Source: Streptomyces sp. SID9727 (lineage in GTDB: Bacteria; Actinomycetota; Actinomycetes; Streptomycetales; Streptomycetaceae). Taken from it: a stretch of 64,000 nt of DNA. Positions 8,095 to 16,421 of the stretch are shown in pieces; the first letter of the stretch is position 1; each line of letters starts with the position of its first letter. The notes beneath the pieces are model-generated. The model did no database searches. It was not told the origin of the DNA and saw only the letters and a list, made by a program, of their open reading frames with translations. The position numbers and the translations under genes are program-made. Location: the NCBI RefSeq assembly GCF_010550605.1, contig NZ_JAAGNI010000136.1, positions 124,001 to 188,000 on the forward strand, given 5' to 3'.

Positions 8095-8212
8095 GCGGGG
8101 TGCTCCGATCGCTCTCCGCGCGCAGGGGCGTCGGCGGAGAGGTGCGCTAGCGGTAGGTGCCCGGGGGGACGGCGGTGCGAGGGCGCGGTCCGGCGGGGTG
8201 GCCTGTGGAGGG

Positions 8213-8920
8213 TCAGGCGGCGGCGCTGTGGCGTCTGCGGTCGACGGCCTCGAACTCGACTCGGGTGGTCATCTGCGCGAGCCTGCTGGCGACTCGGTCC
8301 CCGAGGTAGGAACGCAGGTCCTTGATCGCCAGGTTGGTCGTGATCAGCGTGGGGAGTTCGTAGTTGTACCGTCGGTTGATCAGCCGGTACGTGATCTCTT
8401 CGACCCACTCGCTCGCCTTGGCCGCGCCGAGGTCGTCGATGATCAGCAGCGGGCACCGGCTGACGGCCGCCAGCTCCCGCTCGCTGTCGACCCCGGGCCG
8501 GGGGCGGAGATTGGCGTAGAGGTCGGCGGCGGTGGTCGCCCGCCAGCGCGCGCCGACCCCGCTCTGCACCAGCGCTCGGACCGCGCCGTACGCCTGGTGC
8601 GTCTTGCCCGCGCCGACGACCCCGGCCATCAGCAAGCTAGGGCCGGTGGTGACCTGTCGTCGGGCTCCTCGGCTGGGGGCGACGGCCGCCTCGGTGACCT
8701 CCGCGACCCAGTCCAGGACCCTCGGGTGGTCGGCGACGGCCGCCTGGTAGCGCGGGGGCATCCCGGCCAGGAGGGCGTCGAGCGGGGAGAACGGCTCGGG
8801 GTCGTCGGGGAGCGCGGCGGCGTCGGCCGGGTCGATGTTGCGGGCGGCCAGGATCCGGGCCATGCGCTCCAGGGTGCCTTCGTTGCCGAGGAGCTGCGGT
8901 TCGCGGTGACGGGTGTGCAT
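8213..8920 (-). CDS. DnaC/IstB-like ATP-binding helicase loader, 235 aa
   Basis: A P-loop GVVGAGKTHQ and a Walker B CPLLIIDDLG identify an AAA+ loader of the DnaC/IstB type. ITTNLAIKDL and the arginine-rich DRVASRLAQM segment match sensor regions of that family. The ATG at 8920 follows GAGGAGC and shares a base with the stop of the replication gene upstream (TGATG), so it is preferred over 8968. It probably loads the host DnaB helicase at an origin recognised by the adjoining replication protein. Confidence 0.82.
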   Translation of the reverse strand: MHTRHREPQLLGNEGTLERMARILAARNIDPADAAALPDDPEPFSPLDALLAGMPPRYQAAVADHPRVLDWVAEVTEAAVAPSRGARRQVTTGPSLLMAGVVGAGKTHQAYGAVRALVQSGVGARWRATTAADLYANLRPRPGVDSERELAAVSRCPLLIIDDLGAAKASEWVEEITYRLINRRYNYELPTLITTNLAIKDLRSYLGDRVASRLAQMTTRVEFEAVDRRRHSAAA

Positions 8921-9939
8921 CACAGCTCCTCGGCGTAGGCGGCGGAAGCGTTGGCCGGGTTGGTCCACGCCTGGTGGGCGGGCACGTTAGGCCGGATTCC
9001 CGGCCGCGCCAAACCGCCGGGGCGAGCGTTCATCGCCTCGTTGACCATGCTGGTCAGGACGCTCGGGTGCTTGGGGTTGGCGGTGAAATTCGCCAGCCCG
9101 GCCCGGATGTGCACCGGAGCGATGCCCTCGTCCAGGAGCTTCTTGATGATCCGTCCGAGGTGCCCGATCACGTCGCTCGGGGGGCGCTGGTCGCACCCGG
9201 CCACGTACTCGCCGACGAGATCCTTGGCGGAGATGCCGGCTGCGGGCGCTGTGCGCCCCGTAGGGACAAGAGATCCAGGATCCAAGATCCTAGATCCAGG
9301 CGCCGAGCCTTCGGGGAGGCTTCGGGGAAGGGTCGAGGAGCCGTCGGGGAAAACCCTCTGACCTGCACTTTTAACTCCAGTGCGTCCAGGTGCGCTGACG
9401 TCTCCGTCGGCGGCCTCCTGTCGGTCTACGGCTGGCCCGTCTGCCTGTTCCGGAACCGTCGGGGCGGGTGAGGCAGGCAGATTGAGGGCTCGGGGTGCCC
9501 TCCCCGAGGTCTCGGCGAGTCCTCGGGGAGCCGTGGGCGAGCCCTCCGCCCTCCGGGTGCAGGAGCCCTTGCAGGGTGCGCACCGGTCGGCAGCCTGGTG
9601 CTGCGGGCACGAGGGCAGGCGCGACTGGCTCGGCTTGTCGATCTTCTGGTGCTCGGACCAGGTCACGATGTGGAGGTAGAGGCGGCCGTCGCATCCGCTG
9701 TATCGGCAGATCAGTCCGGCATTCGCGAGCTGGTGGAGGTCGTCTTCGACGTGGACTGAGGTGTGCTCGGCGCGCAGAGGCCAGAGGAGCCCCGCGATGA
9801 TCGCGGCGTTATCCCGGTGGCGACCATGGTCGTCGGCCTGGGTGAGCAGGCCGAAGAAGGTCCGCTCGGCCGCCACGGTCACTTCGGCGAGCGACTCGGA
9901 GGTGAACGCCTCCGGCTTGACGGTTCGGATCCGGGCCAT
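8920..9939 (-). CDS. Element replication-initiation-type protein, 339 aa
   Basis: The first 110 residues (ARIRTVKPEAFTSESLAEV, then ERTFFGLLTQADDHGR and YLHIVTWSEHQKID) match the winged-helix N-terminus common in phage and integrative-element replication proteins of actinobacteria. A proline/serine-rich linker covers about 125-235. A C-terminal helical segment (residues about 240-320) may contact the loader encoded immediately downstream, with which it overlaps. The product is the likely initiator of autonomous replication of the element. Identification rests on pattern and context. Confidence 0.7.
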   Translation of the reverse strand: MARIRTVKPEAFTSESLAEVTVAAERTFFGLLTQADDHGRHRDNAAIIAGLLWPLRAEHTSVHVEDDLHQLANAGLICRYSGCDGRLYLHIVTWSEHQKIDKPSQSRLPSCPQHQAADRCAPCKGSCTRRAEGSPTAPRGLAETSGRAPRALNLPASPAPTVPEQADGPAVDRQEAADGDVSAPGRTGVKSAGQRVFPDGSSTLPRSLPEGSAPGSRILDPGSLVPTGRTAPAAGISAKDLVGEYVAGCDQRPPSDVIGHLGRIIKKLLDEGIAPVHIRAGLANFTANPKHPSVLTSMVNEAMNARPGGLARPGIRPNVPAHQAWTNPANASAAYAEEL

Positions 9940-9940
9940 G

Positions 9941-10267
9941 TCAGCGTCCCCGCTCGGCGGCGACCAGGTCGCTGCGGGTCAGGGTGGCGTCGGCAAGGCA
10001 GAAGATGTGCGGGCGCATCCAGTCCACCTCCGGCCAGACCCGCAGGATCCAGCGTGCCGCGATCCTGGCGGTCGGGCGGCCCAGCTCCAGGGTCCTCCCG
10101 GCCTCGTCCTTGGCGACGGCGTGGAGACGAGGCCACGTTTGCGTCGGGTCGGTGAGGCTGACCCGGATCGTGGCCGCCCCCGGGATCATGTCGGCGAGCT
10201 GGGCGGCAAGGCGCTGCGGACGGCCGTCGTCCGGGCAGGCAGGGGTTCCGCTCGGCATGGCGAGCAT
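9941..10267 (-). CDS. Hypothetical protein, 108 aa
   Basis: This gene is first in the replication operon and ends one base before the replication gene. GGAG lies six bases before the ATG at 10267. The product is soluble, with an arginine/tryptophan-rich middle (ARWILRVWPEVDWMRPH). No domain is recognised. Its position suggests a replication accessory or regulatory protein. Confidence 0.6.
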   Translation of the reverse strand: MLAMPSGTPACPDDGRPQRLAAQLADMIPGAATIRVSLTDPTQTWPRLHAVAKDEAGRTLELGRPTARIAARWILRVWPEVDWMRPHIFCLADATLTRSDLVAAERGR

Positions 10268-10819
10268 GCGATACTCCGTTGTTCGTAGGAGCGCGGAGCG
10301 GCGGTCTCGTGCAAGAAGCCCTGCCGCCCGCGAGATGTGTAATTGGCGCCCTCGGGGTGCCAGCCCGGCGCTTGGGAGTTGGTAGCTCCCCGGCGCCGGT
10401 TTCAGTTTCCAGGCCAGATCACGGGTCGTATGCCAGCATCCGTCCCGTCTCCTTTCCGCTGGTCATCGACCCCTTTCCGGGCCCTGCCCGGCGTGGGACG
10501 ACGAACATATGCAGACCCCGCGGGCAAGTCCATCCCGTTGCCCGGAAGATCATTTGCGGTCAGCCCACCCGGCGCTGGCCGGGTCCACGCAGGTGACGCC
10601 CACAGCGATCGGCCTCGCCCGGAAGCACGTATGACGCCTGTTGCGTGAGCGCTCATGGCAATGGAATATGCACAGGGGTCCCCCAGAGGTCGGCACCGTA
10701 GAGTTGGGCCTGATCGACAGGTGCGATACGGAAACGTACGTCAGTTTCAGAAATGCATCAACCCTGGCTTACAGTTGACCCGACACCAAGCCCATAGCCA
10801 CCTCGCAGCAGGAGTCCCC
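10268..10819. promoter_or_regulatory. Long intergenic region between replication operon and XRE gene
   Basis: About 550 bases lie between divergent transcription units. The stretch holds short imperfect inverted repeats around 10350-10405 (GGGAG/CTCCC with GGCGC/GGCGCC flanks) and an AT-richer segment near 10740-10800 with TTGACC at 10775-10780, a possible -35 element for the XRE gene. I see no iterons, so I do not call it an origin, although its place ahead of the initiator gene makes it a candidate. Confidence 0.35.
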
Positions 10820-11692
10820 GTGCCCCCACGTCAGTTCGACGGCAGCCTCGTACGCGCTGCCCGCCGGCGAAGGGACATGCATCAGAGGGAGCTGGGCGAG
10901 CTGGTAGGCGTCAGCGGCGCCACCGTCGCACGATGGGAATCGGGCAAGGACTTTCCCAAGGGCGAGAAGCTGCCTGCGATCGCGACGGCGCTCGATGAGC
11001 CTCTCGACGAGCTGTTCCCTCACGAGGGGCCTCCCGACCTGCAGCTCCTGCGGTGCGACGCCGGTCTCAGCGTGGCAGAAGCCGCAGAGGTCCTCGGCGC
11101 AAGCCGGGCGCCGGTAGCCAATGCCGAGTCCGGGCGGCGCAGGCTCAACGCCAGCTACATCCGGCCGCTGGCGGCGGCGTACGGGGTGACCGAGGAGAAA
11201 CTCCTCGCGGCCCAGGATCGCTCGTTCGGCGTGCGGCCCACCCCCCCGAGTGACGATCAACAGACCGCACCGCGCACCATCGGCGAAAAGATCAACTTTC
11301 TCCTGCAGTACGGCTCCACCGATGAGACGGCGATGTCCGATGCAGACATTGCGCGGCTCGTGAATCAGCACGCGCCAGGGGCAGCTATCACCGCCGACGA
11401 CATCAAGGAGTTGCGTGAAGGCGCGGCGACCGCGGCACCGGATGAAGTGCGCGCCGGCCTGGCTGACGCCTTCCAGGTTCCGCACTGGTTGTTCGGCGAT
11501 GACGCCGAACTGAGTCCCATGGTCCAGGAGTTCCTGGAGGCTGTCCGCTTCATCGGCTCGATCCGTCAGGGACAGGTCCTGGGCTTGGCCGCACGCGGCA
11601 GCGAGATCTTGTCGATGAAGGCGATGGCCGACATCAATCGGCTCGTAGGAGAACTAAGACACAAGCTGTCCGAGGTTCCGAACAAGGAGTGA
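10820..11692 (+). CDS. Regulator with two XRE helix-turn-helix domains and an EspR-like domain, 290 aa
   Basis: The first helix-turn-helix covers residues about 8-62 (ELGELVGVSGATVARWESG) and a second follows at about 68-130 (SVAEAAEVLGASRAPVANAESG). A third segment, from EKINFLLQYGS through DIARLVNQHAPG to QVPHWLFGDD, resembles the domain of mycobacterial EspR-type regulators. GTG at 10820 is chosen because AGCAGGAG ends five bases before it. It is divergent from the replication operon and likely controls it or the neighbouring genes. The C-terminal 60 residues are helical and may dimerise. Confidence 0.8.
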   Translation: MPPRQFDGSLVRAARRRRDMHQRELGELVGVSGATVARWESGKDFPKGEKLPAIATALDEPLDELFPHEGPPDLQLLRCDAGLSVAEAAEVLGASRAPVANAESGRRRLNASYIRPLAAAYGVTEEKLLAAQDRSFGVRPTPPSDDQQTAPRTIGEKINFLLQYGSTDETAMSDADIARLVNQHAPGAAITADDIKELREGAATAAPDEVRAGLADAFQVPHWLFGDDAELSPMVQEFLEAVRFIGSIRQGQVLGLAARGSEILSMKAMADINRLVGELRHKLSEVPNKE

Positions 11693-11792
11693 CCCTGCCG
11701 GTCTAGGCGGGCGCAGCAGTTCCCCCCTAGCTCTTTCGGGCTCGTGGCGACCCTCGACCCCCCAGCCTGACCAGGTCATGACAGACCTCAGA

Positions 11793-11856
11793 CCTGAAAC
11801 GCGTAGGGACTTCGGCTCGCCCCTGCGGGGGCGGAGCCGAAGTCCCTACGTTCAGG
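11793..11856. terminator. Very strong bidirectional terminator hairpin
   Basis: A 17-bp arm starting at 11802 (CGTAGGGACTTCGGCTC) pairs with its exact complement ending at 11850. Outside it CCTGAA at 11793-11798 pairs with TTCAGG at 11851-11856, and inside it GCCCC can pair with GGGGC. It lies between the stops of the convergent XRE and HAD genes. Confidence 0.8.
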
Positions 11857-11873
11857 CGAAACTCGACGGTGCT

Positions 11874-12500
11874 CTAAGCGGTCAGGTCGACACCCAGAAG
11901 CTCGGACAGGGTCGCGACCGTCTGCTCGGGGTTCTGATTATGCACTCCGGCGAGGCCGAGCTGCTCCGCTGCCTGCACGTACGCCTCGGTGTCATCGACG
12001 AAGATGCACTCGTCCGCGGGCAGGCCCATGAGCTTGAGCGTGATCTCGAACAGCTCGGCGTCGGGCTTGCGCATCATGTGGTGCTCGCTGATCACGACGA
12101 CGTCGTACAGCTTCTCCAGCTCGTAGCCCTCGTACAAATCCCACGGCGCCAAGCCCACGGAGTTGCTCAGAATGCCGACCTTGATCCCGGCCCGGCGAGC
12201 TGCGGCGGCTGCGTTGATCAGCAGCGGCTCAGGACGGAGGTCACCGAAGATCCTCCCCATCAGTCCGTCCGCCGGCACATTCAGCATCCTGCCGGCGAAC
12301 TCGTTCCACTCGTTCTGGGACACGACACCGCGCTCCAGATCACTGGTGATCCGGACGCCCTCCGGGTCCGCGTACAGGGCGGTGAGGCAGGCACCTTTGG
12401 GGAGCCCTTCGCGCTGCTCAAACGCCAGCACGGCGGGCAGCAGGGGGGTGGTGAGAACGCCTCCGAAATCAAGAATGAGGCCGGTACGGCGGTTGGACAT
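11874..12500 (-). CDS. HAD-superfamily hydrolase-like protein, 208 aa
   Basis: The HAD motifs are in order: motif I LDFGGVL, motif II ILSNS, the motif III lysine in RKPDAELF, and motif IV FVDDTE. Motif I has Gly where most phosphatases have the second Asp, as in the ACAD10/epoxide-hydrolase N-terminal group, so phosphatase activity may be weak or altered. The ATG at 12500 has GGAG at a good distance. It stands alone, with a 280-base gap upstream. The substrate is unknown. Confidence 0.78.
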   Translation of the reverse strand: MSNRRTGLILDFGGVLTTPLLPAVLAFEQREGLPKGACLTALYADPEGVRITSDLERGVVSQNEWNEFAGRMLNVPADGLMGRIFGDLRPEPLLINAAAAARRAGIKVGILSNSVGLAPWDLYEGYELEKLYDVVVISEHHMMRKPDAELFEITLKLMGLPADECIFVDDTEAYVQAAEQLGLAGVHNQNPEQTVATLSELLGVDLTA

Positions 12501-12783
12501 GCGGGGAACTCCATCGCTGATATCTCGGACGCTCGTCCAGACCGGAGAGCGCCGTGGACCCGGCGCACACGGCGCTCGCAGAAGCTGCTGCGCATCGCAG
12601 GCCAGGAAGTGCACTTACGGGGCGGAGCAAAACCTTATGTCCGCGCTGCCAACGGTACCAGTGGCGGCTAGGGCTCGGTGGTGCCGAATCTCACGAAGCC
12701 ATTCAAGATCGCATCTATGAGTAGCTAGTCGCGTACGCCGCGAACACCGACCAGTCACCGCTCTACGTGCCATCCCAGAGCTA

Positions 12784-14058
12784 CTACCGAGCATCCGTTT
12801 CTAGCGTCAGGGAGTTATCGAGAACTTCCCGCGCCTGATCTTCGGTGATCTGTGAATAAGCCGCGCTGACTCGCTCGTACCAGGCTGCTTCACTATCAGT
12901 GTCGACGAACGGTTTTTCTCGCAGAAGGGCAGCCGAGGATGGTTCGGCGGATTCGGCGTTAGACGCGAGGAGTCCAGCCTTTATCCAGTACGCCTCTGCG
13001 ACGGGCTCAGGATCAGGTTGCGCGGAGGCCATGTCTTCTGCGGCGAACATGAGATTACGCGGAACGTAGTAACGCAGCTTCTCGCAGGCGTCAGAGATAT
13101 CTTGCGTCCATCGGTCCAGACGGACGTCGATAGGCACGCGCAACTGTAGGAGTTCAGTTACTCGCCGTCCAGGCGGGTACAGACTTGTTCCGGGAAAAGC
13201 TTCAACCAGATCGAACCATATGGGATAGATCCGGTACAGGGTGCGGAACGTTTTCCAGCGTGCCACTGCCGCACGGGTTGTCGGAATGCTTGCCCCTACG
13301 GCAACGATAACGAAGAGAAGGTTCATCCAGATTGCAGTGGCATCGACAAGGAACCTCACCGTCGATTCGCCGAGAGGAAATGTTACGGCGATCCACAGAA
13401 TAGAGATTCTGGCTATCGTGTGGATGAGCCCCATCCACATCGCGAAACCCATCAAGCCCAGACCGATGCGCATACTCGTGCTCTCGGCTCGACGCGCCGC
13501 CCTAGTCCACTGATAGCCACACACGGCAGTGGTGACAAGCGGAAAGAAATAGAACACGGTCATGTAGAGAGCGACGCCCCATTGCCCGGCATGGTCAACG
13601 AGGAAGTCTTCGCTTTGCTGATCTCGTTTCACCACGGTGAAGAACAGGACCGCGAGGAGAATTACACCCACCGCTCCGGCCCTGTAGGAGGCTCGGGCGA
13701 CCCATCGTGAGAACTCCACGTGTCTGGGCACGACTGCCTCAGCAGTCTTGCCGTAGCTGGTGGCTACGTACGTCAGCGCCGCCATGATCGCTGCGGTGCT
13801 GGCGAAGTGCCGAAGTAGAGCGCTGAGATCGACAACAGGAATGCGGTCGACCGCGTCCATCGCTGCGGGGGTGTACAGGCACAGAGCGACCGCGAATCCG
13901 GCGTAGCCACCCCACAGTGCCCTGCGGTGCGCATCGCCATATCTGACAGCCGGAAAACGCCAGATGGATATCAGCGTCATGACTGCCGCAGTGAAGTATT
14001 TGAAGAAGTCGAACACGGGATCAGTCAATATCTGTGCATGCCGCACCTGCCGCCGCAT
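12784..14058 (-). CDS. Multi-spanning membrane protein, MAB_1171c/DUF6545 type, 424 aa
   Basis: Residues 1-270 contain about seven hydrophobic segments, and a cytoplasmic C-terminal domain of about 150 residues follows. This layout and the downstream position relative to an ImmA/IrrE gene match the actinobacterial family annotated as MAB_1171c putative transporters. The gap to the protease gene is 56 bases, so they should be co-transcribed. The base composition is noticeably less GC-rich than the neighbours, suggesting recent acquisition. Transport activity has not been shown; a sensor or toxin-like role with the protease is equally possible. Confidence 0.7.
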   Translation of the reverse strand: MRRQVRHAQILTDPVFDFFKYFTAAVMTLISIWRFPAVRYGDAHRRALWGGYAGFAVALCLYTPAAMDAVDRIPVVDLSALLRHFASTAAIMAALTYVATSYGKTAEAVVPRHVEFSRWVARASYRAGAVGVILLAVLFFTVVKRDQQSEDFLVDHAGQWGVALYMTVFYFFPLVTTAVCGYQWTRAARRAESTSMRIGLGLMGFAMWMGLIHTIARISILWIAVTFPLGESTVRFLVDATAIWMNLLFVIVAVGASIPTTRAAVARWKTFRTLYRIYPIWFDLVEAFPGTSLYPPGRRVTELLQLRVPIDVRLDRWTQDISDACEKLRYYVPRNLMFAAEDMASAQPDPEPVAEAYWIKAGLLASNAESAEPSSAALLREKPFVDTDSEAAWYERVSAAYSQITEDQAREVLDNSLTLETDAR

Positions 14059-14114
14059 GCGGGCTCTACAGGGCGCGAACTGACTACTGGGTGGCCATTG
14101 CGATAATTGCTGTA

Positions 14115-14669
14115 CTACCGCCGCCGTCGCGGTGGAGCGACCGGGTGCGCCAGGGAGTACTCCAGCAGGCTGATTACGTCGTCCCCGGTTGCCGACTGAC
14201 GACGGGCCAGCCGCTTGATCAGTGAGGCCGAAAGCTCCGCCTGCTTCTCTTCGTGGCTGTCGAAATCAACGCGCGCCTGAACCAAGGCCGACGGGTAACG
14301 CCGAAGAACTTCTTGCCGAATGCGTTCAGGTACGTAACGCTCGATCTCGGCAGCCGTCAAAGAGGTGCCGTGATCCATCCACTCATGCGCGATCTCATGG
14401 AGGATGATGTGTTCCGTTCGATTTCGACTAGAGCGACGCCGGTAAAGAATGATGGTCACTTCGGGGGTCTTCACCCGCAGACCGCAAGCTGTTCCGAGGC
14501 CCCCGTCGGGGTCATCCAGCGGAACCAACTGGATCTCACGCCCTAGAACCCCTTCCATATTGCCCACCAGCGTCTCAACGCTGAAAGGGGTTGGTATAGG
14601 GAGATCAGCGAGCTTCTTCTCGCATTCCCTCACGAGGTCGCGACGTGAAGGATCCCTACGCCAAGGCAT
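14115..14669 (-). CDS. ImmA/IrrE-type zinc metallopeptidase, 184 aa
   Basis: The zinc site is HEIAHEWMDH, with H91, E92 and H95; E145 in EEKQAE is a candidate third ligand. Members of this family cleave a cognate DNA-binding repressor. No XRE gene is directly next to it, but the tandem-XRE gene lies about 3 kb away. It precedes the membrane-protein gene in a two-gene unit that is also found in other actinomycetes. The extreme C-terminus is a run of arginines. Confidence 0.78.
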   Translation of the reverse strand: MPWRRDPSRRDLVRECEKKLADLPIPTPFSVETLVGNMEGVLGREIQLVPLDDPDGGLGTACGLRVKTPEVTIILYRRRSSRNRTEHIILHEIAHEWMDHGTSLTAAEIERYVPERIRQEVLRRYPSALVQARVDFDSHEEKQAELSASLIKRLARRQSATGDDVISLLEYSLAHPVAPPRRRR

Positions 14670-15062
14670 AGTCTCTCCATTCTGCTCACTGTAAACCCCA
14701 CACCTAGGCGCGTACGCGAGGCGCTAGCAGGCGGCAGCCCGTGGTCGATGCGCGCGACGGGCGACCCGCACGCGCTGTCGCGCCTAAGCGTACAAGGGGG
14801 ATTAAGCGATCACGCGAGAAGGAGATGTTGCGAAGGTCACCCGAGTGCGGCAGATCACTATCTCCATTCAAGATCGAAAAAGCTGCTTCGCTCCAATATT
14901 GATCTTGAAATTCCTCCGGAGAGTGGGCCGCCGTGAGCGCTGCGCTAGGTCGCCGCCGAATATTCAGCGCTCCACAGCTAACCCGTCACCTTGCTTGCGT
15001 AGTTGATAGTGGGGTTTTTCAACCGCCCCGCGAGTAAGCGCGGTTGCGGGCGAGAGAATGAC
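14670..15062. other. AT-richer gap with two inverted repeats
   Basis: About 390 bases separate the protease gene start from the end of the biosynthetic operon. TTCAAGATC at 14867-14875 is inverted as GATCTTGAA at 14901-14909, a possible operator. CAACCGC at 15020-15026 pairs with GCGGTTG at 15040-15046, forming a hairpin just beyond the last biosynthetic gene that may end the operon, although it lacks a U-tract in that direction. The protease promoter must also lie here. Confidence 0.4.
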
Positions 15063-15827
15063 TCAACCGCGACGACCGAGAATGCTTTCGGCTCGCGCGA
15101 GATCCTCTGGGGTATCTACCGCCACACCGTCGTCTCGGACAGGGATCATCCGCACGGCATGGCCGTGTTCGACGAAGCGCAGTATCTCCACGCCCTCCGC
15201 ACGCTCCAAGGGCCCCTGCTGAAGCTGGCGGAAGCGCTGGAGAGCATGGGCTGTGAAGCCGTAGAGACCCAGCTGACGCAGGTACTTCGGCCGGTCTCCC
15301 CTCGGGTACGGGATGGGTTGACGCGAGAACATGAGTGCCTCACTGCGCGCCGTGACGACGACCTTGACGACGTTGTGGTCCAACACGTCGCCGACGTCGT
15401 CCAACTCGGTGTAGGCATTCACGGCGAAGGTGTCCGCCGGGGAGTACTCCAGGGCCTCCGAGATGTCGTCGATGGCCGTCGGCGAGAGGAACGGCTCGTC
15501 GCCCTGGACGTTGATGTACCCGTCGGCCGGCAGGTGCTCGGCGACCTCCGCGACGCGGTCGGTGCCGGTGAGGTGCTCCCCGGTACGGATGCAGTCGATG
15601 CCCAGTTCGCGGCACGCCGCTTCTATGCGTGCATCGTCCGTGGCGACGATGGCTCCGTCGAGGCGTTTGGCCTCCAGGCAGCGCTGGTGGACGTGCCAAA
15701 GCAGCGGCCGGTCGCCGAGGCGGGCCAGTGGTTTGCCGGGGAAGCGGGAGGCGCCCCAGCGGCAGGGTATGACGGCGATGTACCGACGCGGTCCGGCGCC
15801 GGTCGGTCTGGCTGTGGTGGCGGCCAC
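15063..15827 (-). CDS. kdsB: KdsB-like CMP-sugar synthetase (CMP-Kdo synthetase family), 254 aa
   Basis: The enzyme activates a 2-keto-acid sugar by transferring CMP from CTP. Family motifs are intact: the CTP loop IPCRWGASRFPGKPLARLG, NVQGDEPFL with the catalytic Asp, RQPIPYPR, GLYGF and the metal-binding VDTPEDL. Length is normal for KdsB. AGGAGG lies five bases before the GTG start. A Gram-positive has no lipopolysaccharide Kdo, so the substrate is probably an analogous sugar acid in a secondary metabolite or cell-wall glycopolymer. It is the last gene of the operon. Confidence 0.85.
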   Translation of the reverse strand: MAATTARPTGAGPRRYIAVIPCRWGASRFPGKPLARLGDRPLLWHVHQRCLEAKRLDGAIVATDDARIEAACRELGIDCIRTGEHLTGTDRVAEVAEHLPADGYINVQGDEPFLSPTAIDDISEALEYSPADTFAVNAYTELDDVGDVLDHNVVKVVVTARSEALMFSRQPIPYPRGDRPKYLRQLGLYGFTAHALQRFRQLQQGPLERAEGVEILRFVEHGHAVRMIPVRDDGVAVDTPEDLARAESILGRRG

Positions 15828-15860
15828 GGCGTCCTCCTGGTGGTCAGTACGAGCGGGGCT

Positions 15861-16421
15861 TCAGGTGAGCTGGGCGATCTTGGCGCGGACGGTCGACGAG
15901 GTGACGGCCGCGAACGGCCGCCACTGGTAGCCGTCGACCTCCTCCTCCTGGAGGGTCACCGCGTGTCCGGTGCCGAGGTGGAAGGCCCAGCGGAAGTCCA
16001 CGTGGTGGTGCGCCGGCTCGTTCTTGGACGGGCTCGCGTCGATCGCGTGCACGTCGATGTCGAGGGGAACGTCCTCATAGCCAACGAGCGGGACGACGGC
16101 AGTGGGCGGGATGCCAGCCTCCTCGTGGAGTTCGCGCAGGGCGGCGTCGCGCAGCTGCTGGTCGGACGGCTCGTTGTGCCCGCCGGGCGCCAGCAGCTTC
16201 CTGGTCGCCTTGTGCAGGACGTGGAGGACCTCCCGTTCGCCGTTGAAGAGGATGGCACTGCAGGTCACATGGGCGGGGAAGGTCTTGCGGCTGGTGGGAT
16301 CGTCGGTGCCGTCGAGGGCTGCGAAGAGCATCGTCAGGTTGCCGCGTTCGTCCGAGTGGCGGGCGAGGTACGCCTCGGTGGCGGCGCGGATGTGTTCGGT
16401 GGAGGGGGGCAACGAGGTCAC
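15861..16421 (-). CDS. NUDIX hydrolase, 186 aa
   Basis: A Nudix box is seen as PGGHNEPSDQQ followed by AALRELHEEAGI, which has the REL-HEE-G core. The usual Glu before the seven-residue spacer is Gln here, as in some other GGHxE-type members. It should hydrolyse a nucleoside diphosphate linked to another group, perhaps a nucleotide-sugar intermediate of the operon. The GTG start overlaps the preceding stop (GTGA), so it is translationally coupled. Confidence 0.82.
   Translation of the reverse strand: MTSLPPSTEHIRAATEAYLARHSDERGNLTMLFAALDGTDDPTSRKTFPAHVTCSAILFNGEREVLHVLHKATRKLLAPGGHNEPSDQQLRDAALRELHEEAGIPPTAVVPLVGYEDVPLDIDVHAIDASPSKNEPAHHHVDFRWAFHLGTGHAVTLQEEEVDGYQWRPFAAVTSSTVRAKIAQLT

Noticed and set aside
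9357..9368. CTCTGACCTGC shared with the integrase-downstream region (near 40065), considered as an att direct repeat
   Set aside because: The match is only 11 bases, lies inside the replication gene, and is expected by chance at this window size; it also matches the general TGACC richness of this element.
12701..12712. CATTCAAGATCG shared between about 12.7 kb and 14.87 kb, considered as insertion-site duplication
   Set aside because: It is 12 bases only and not at the ends of a recognisable element; kept as a regulatory hint rather than a target duplication.
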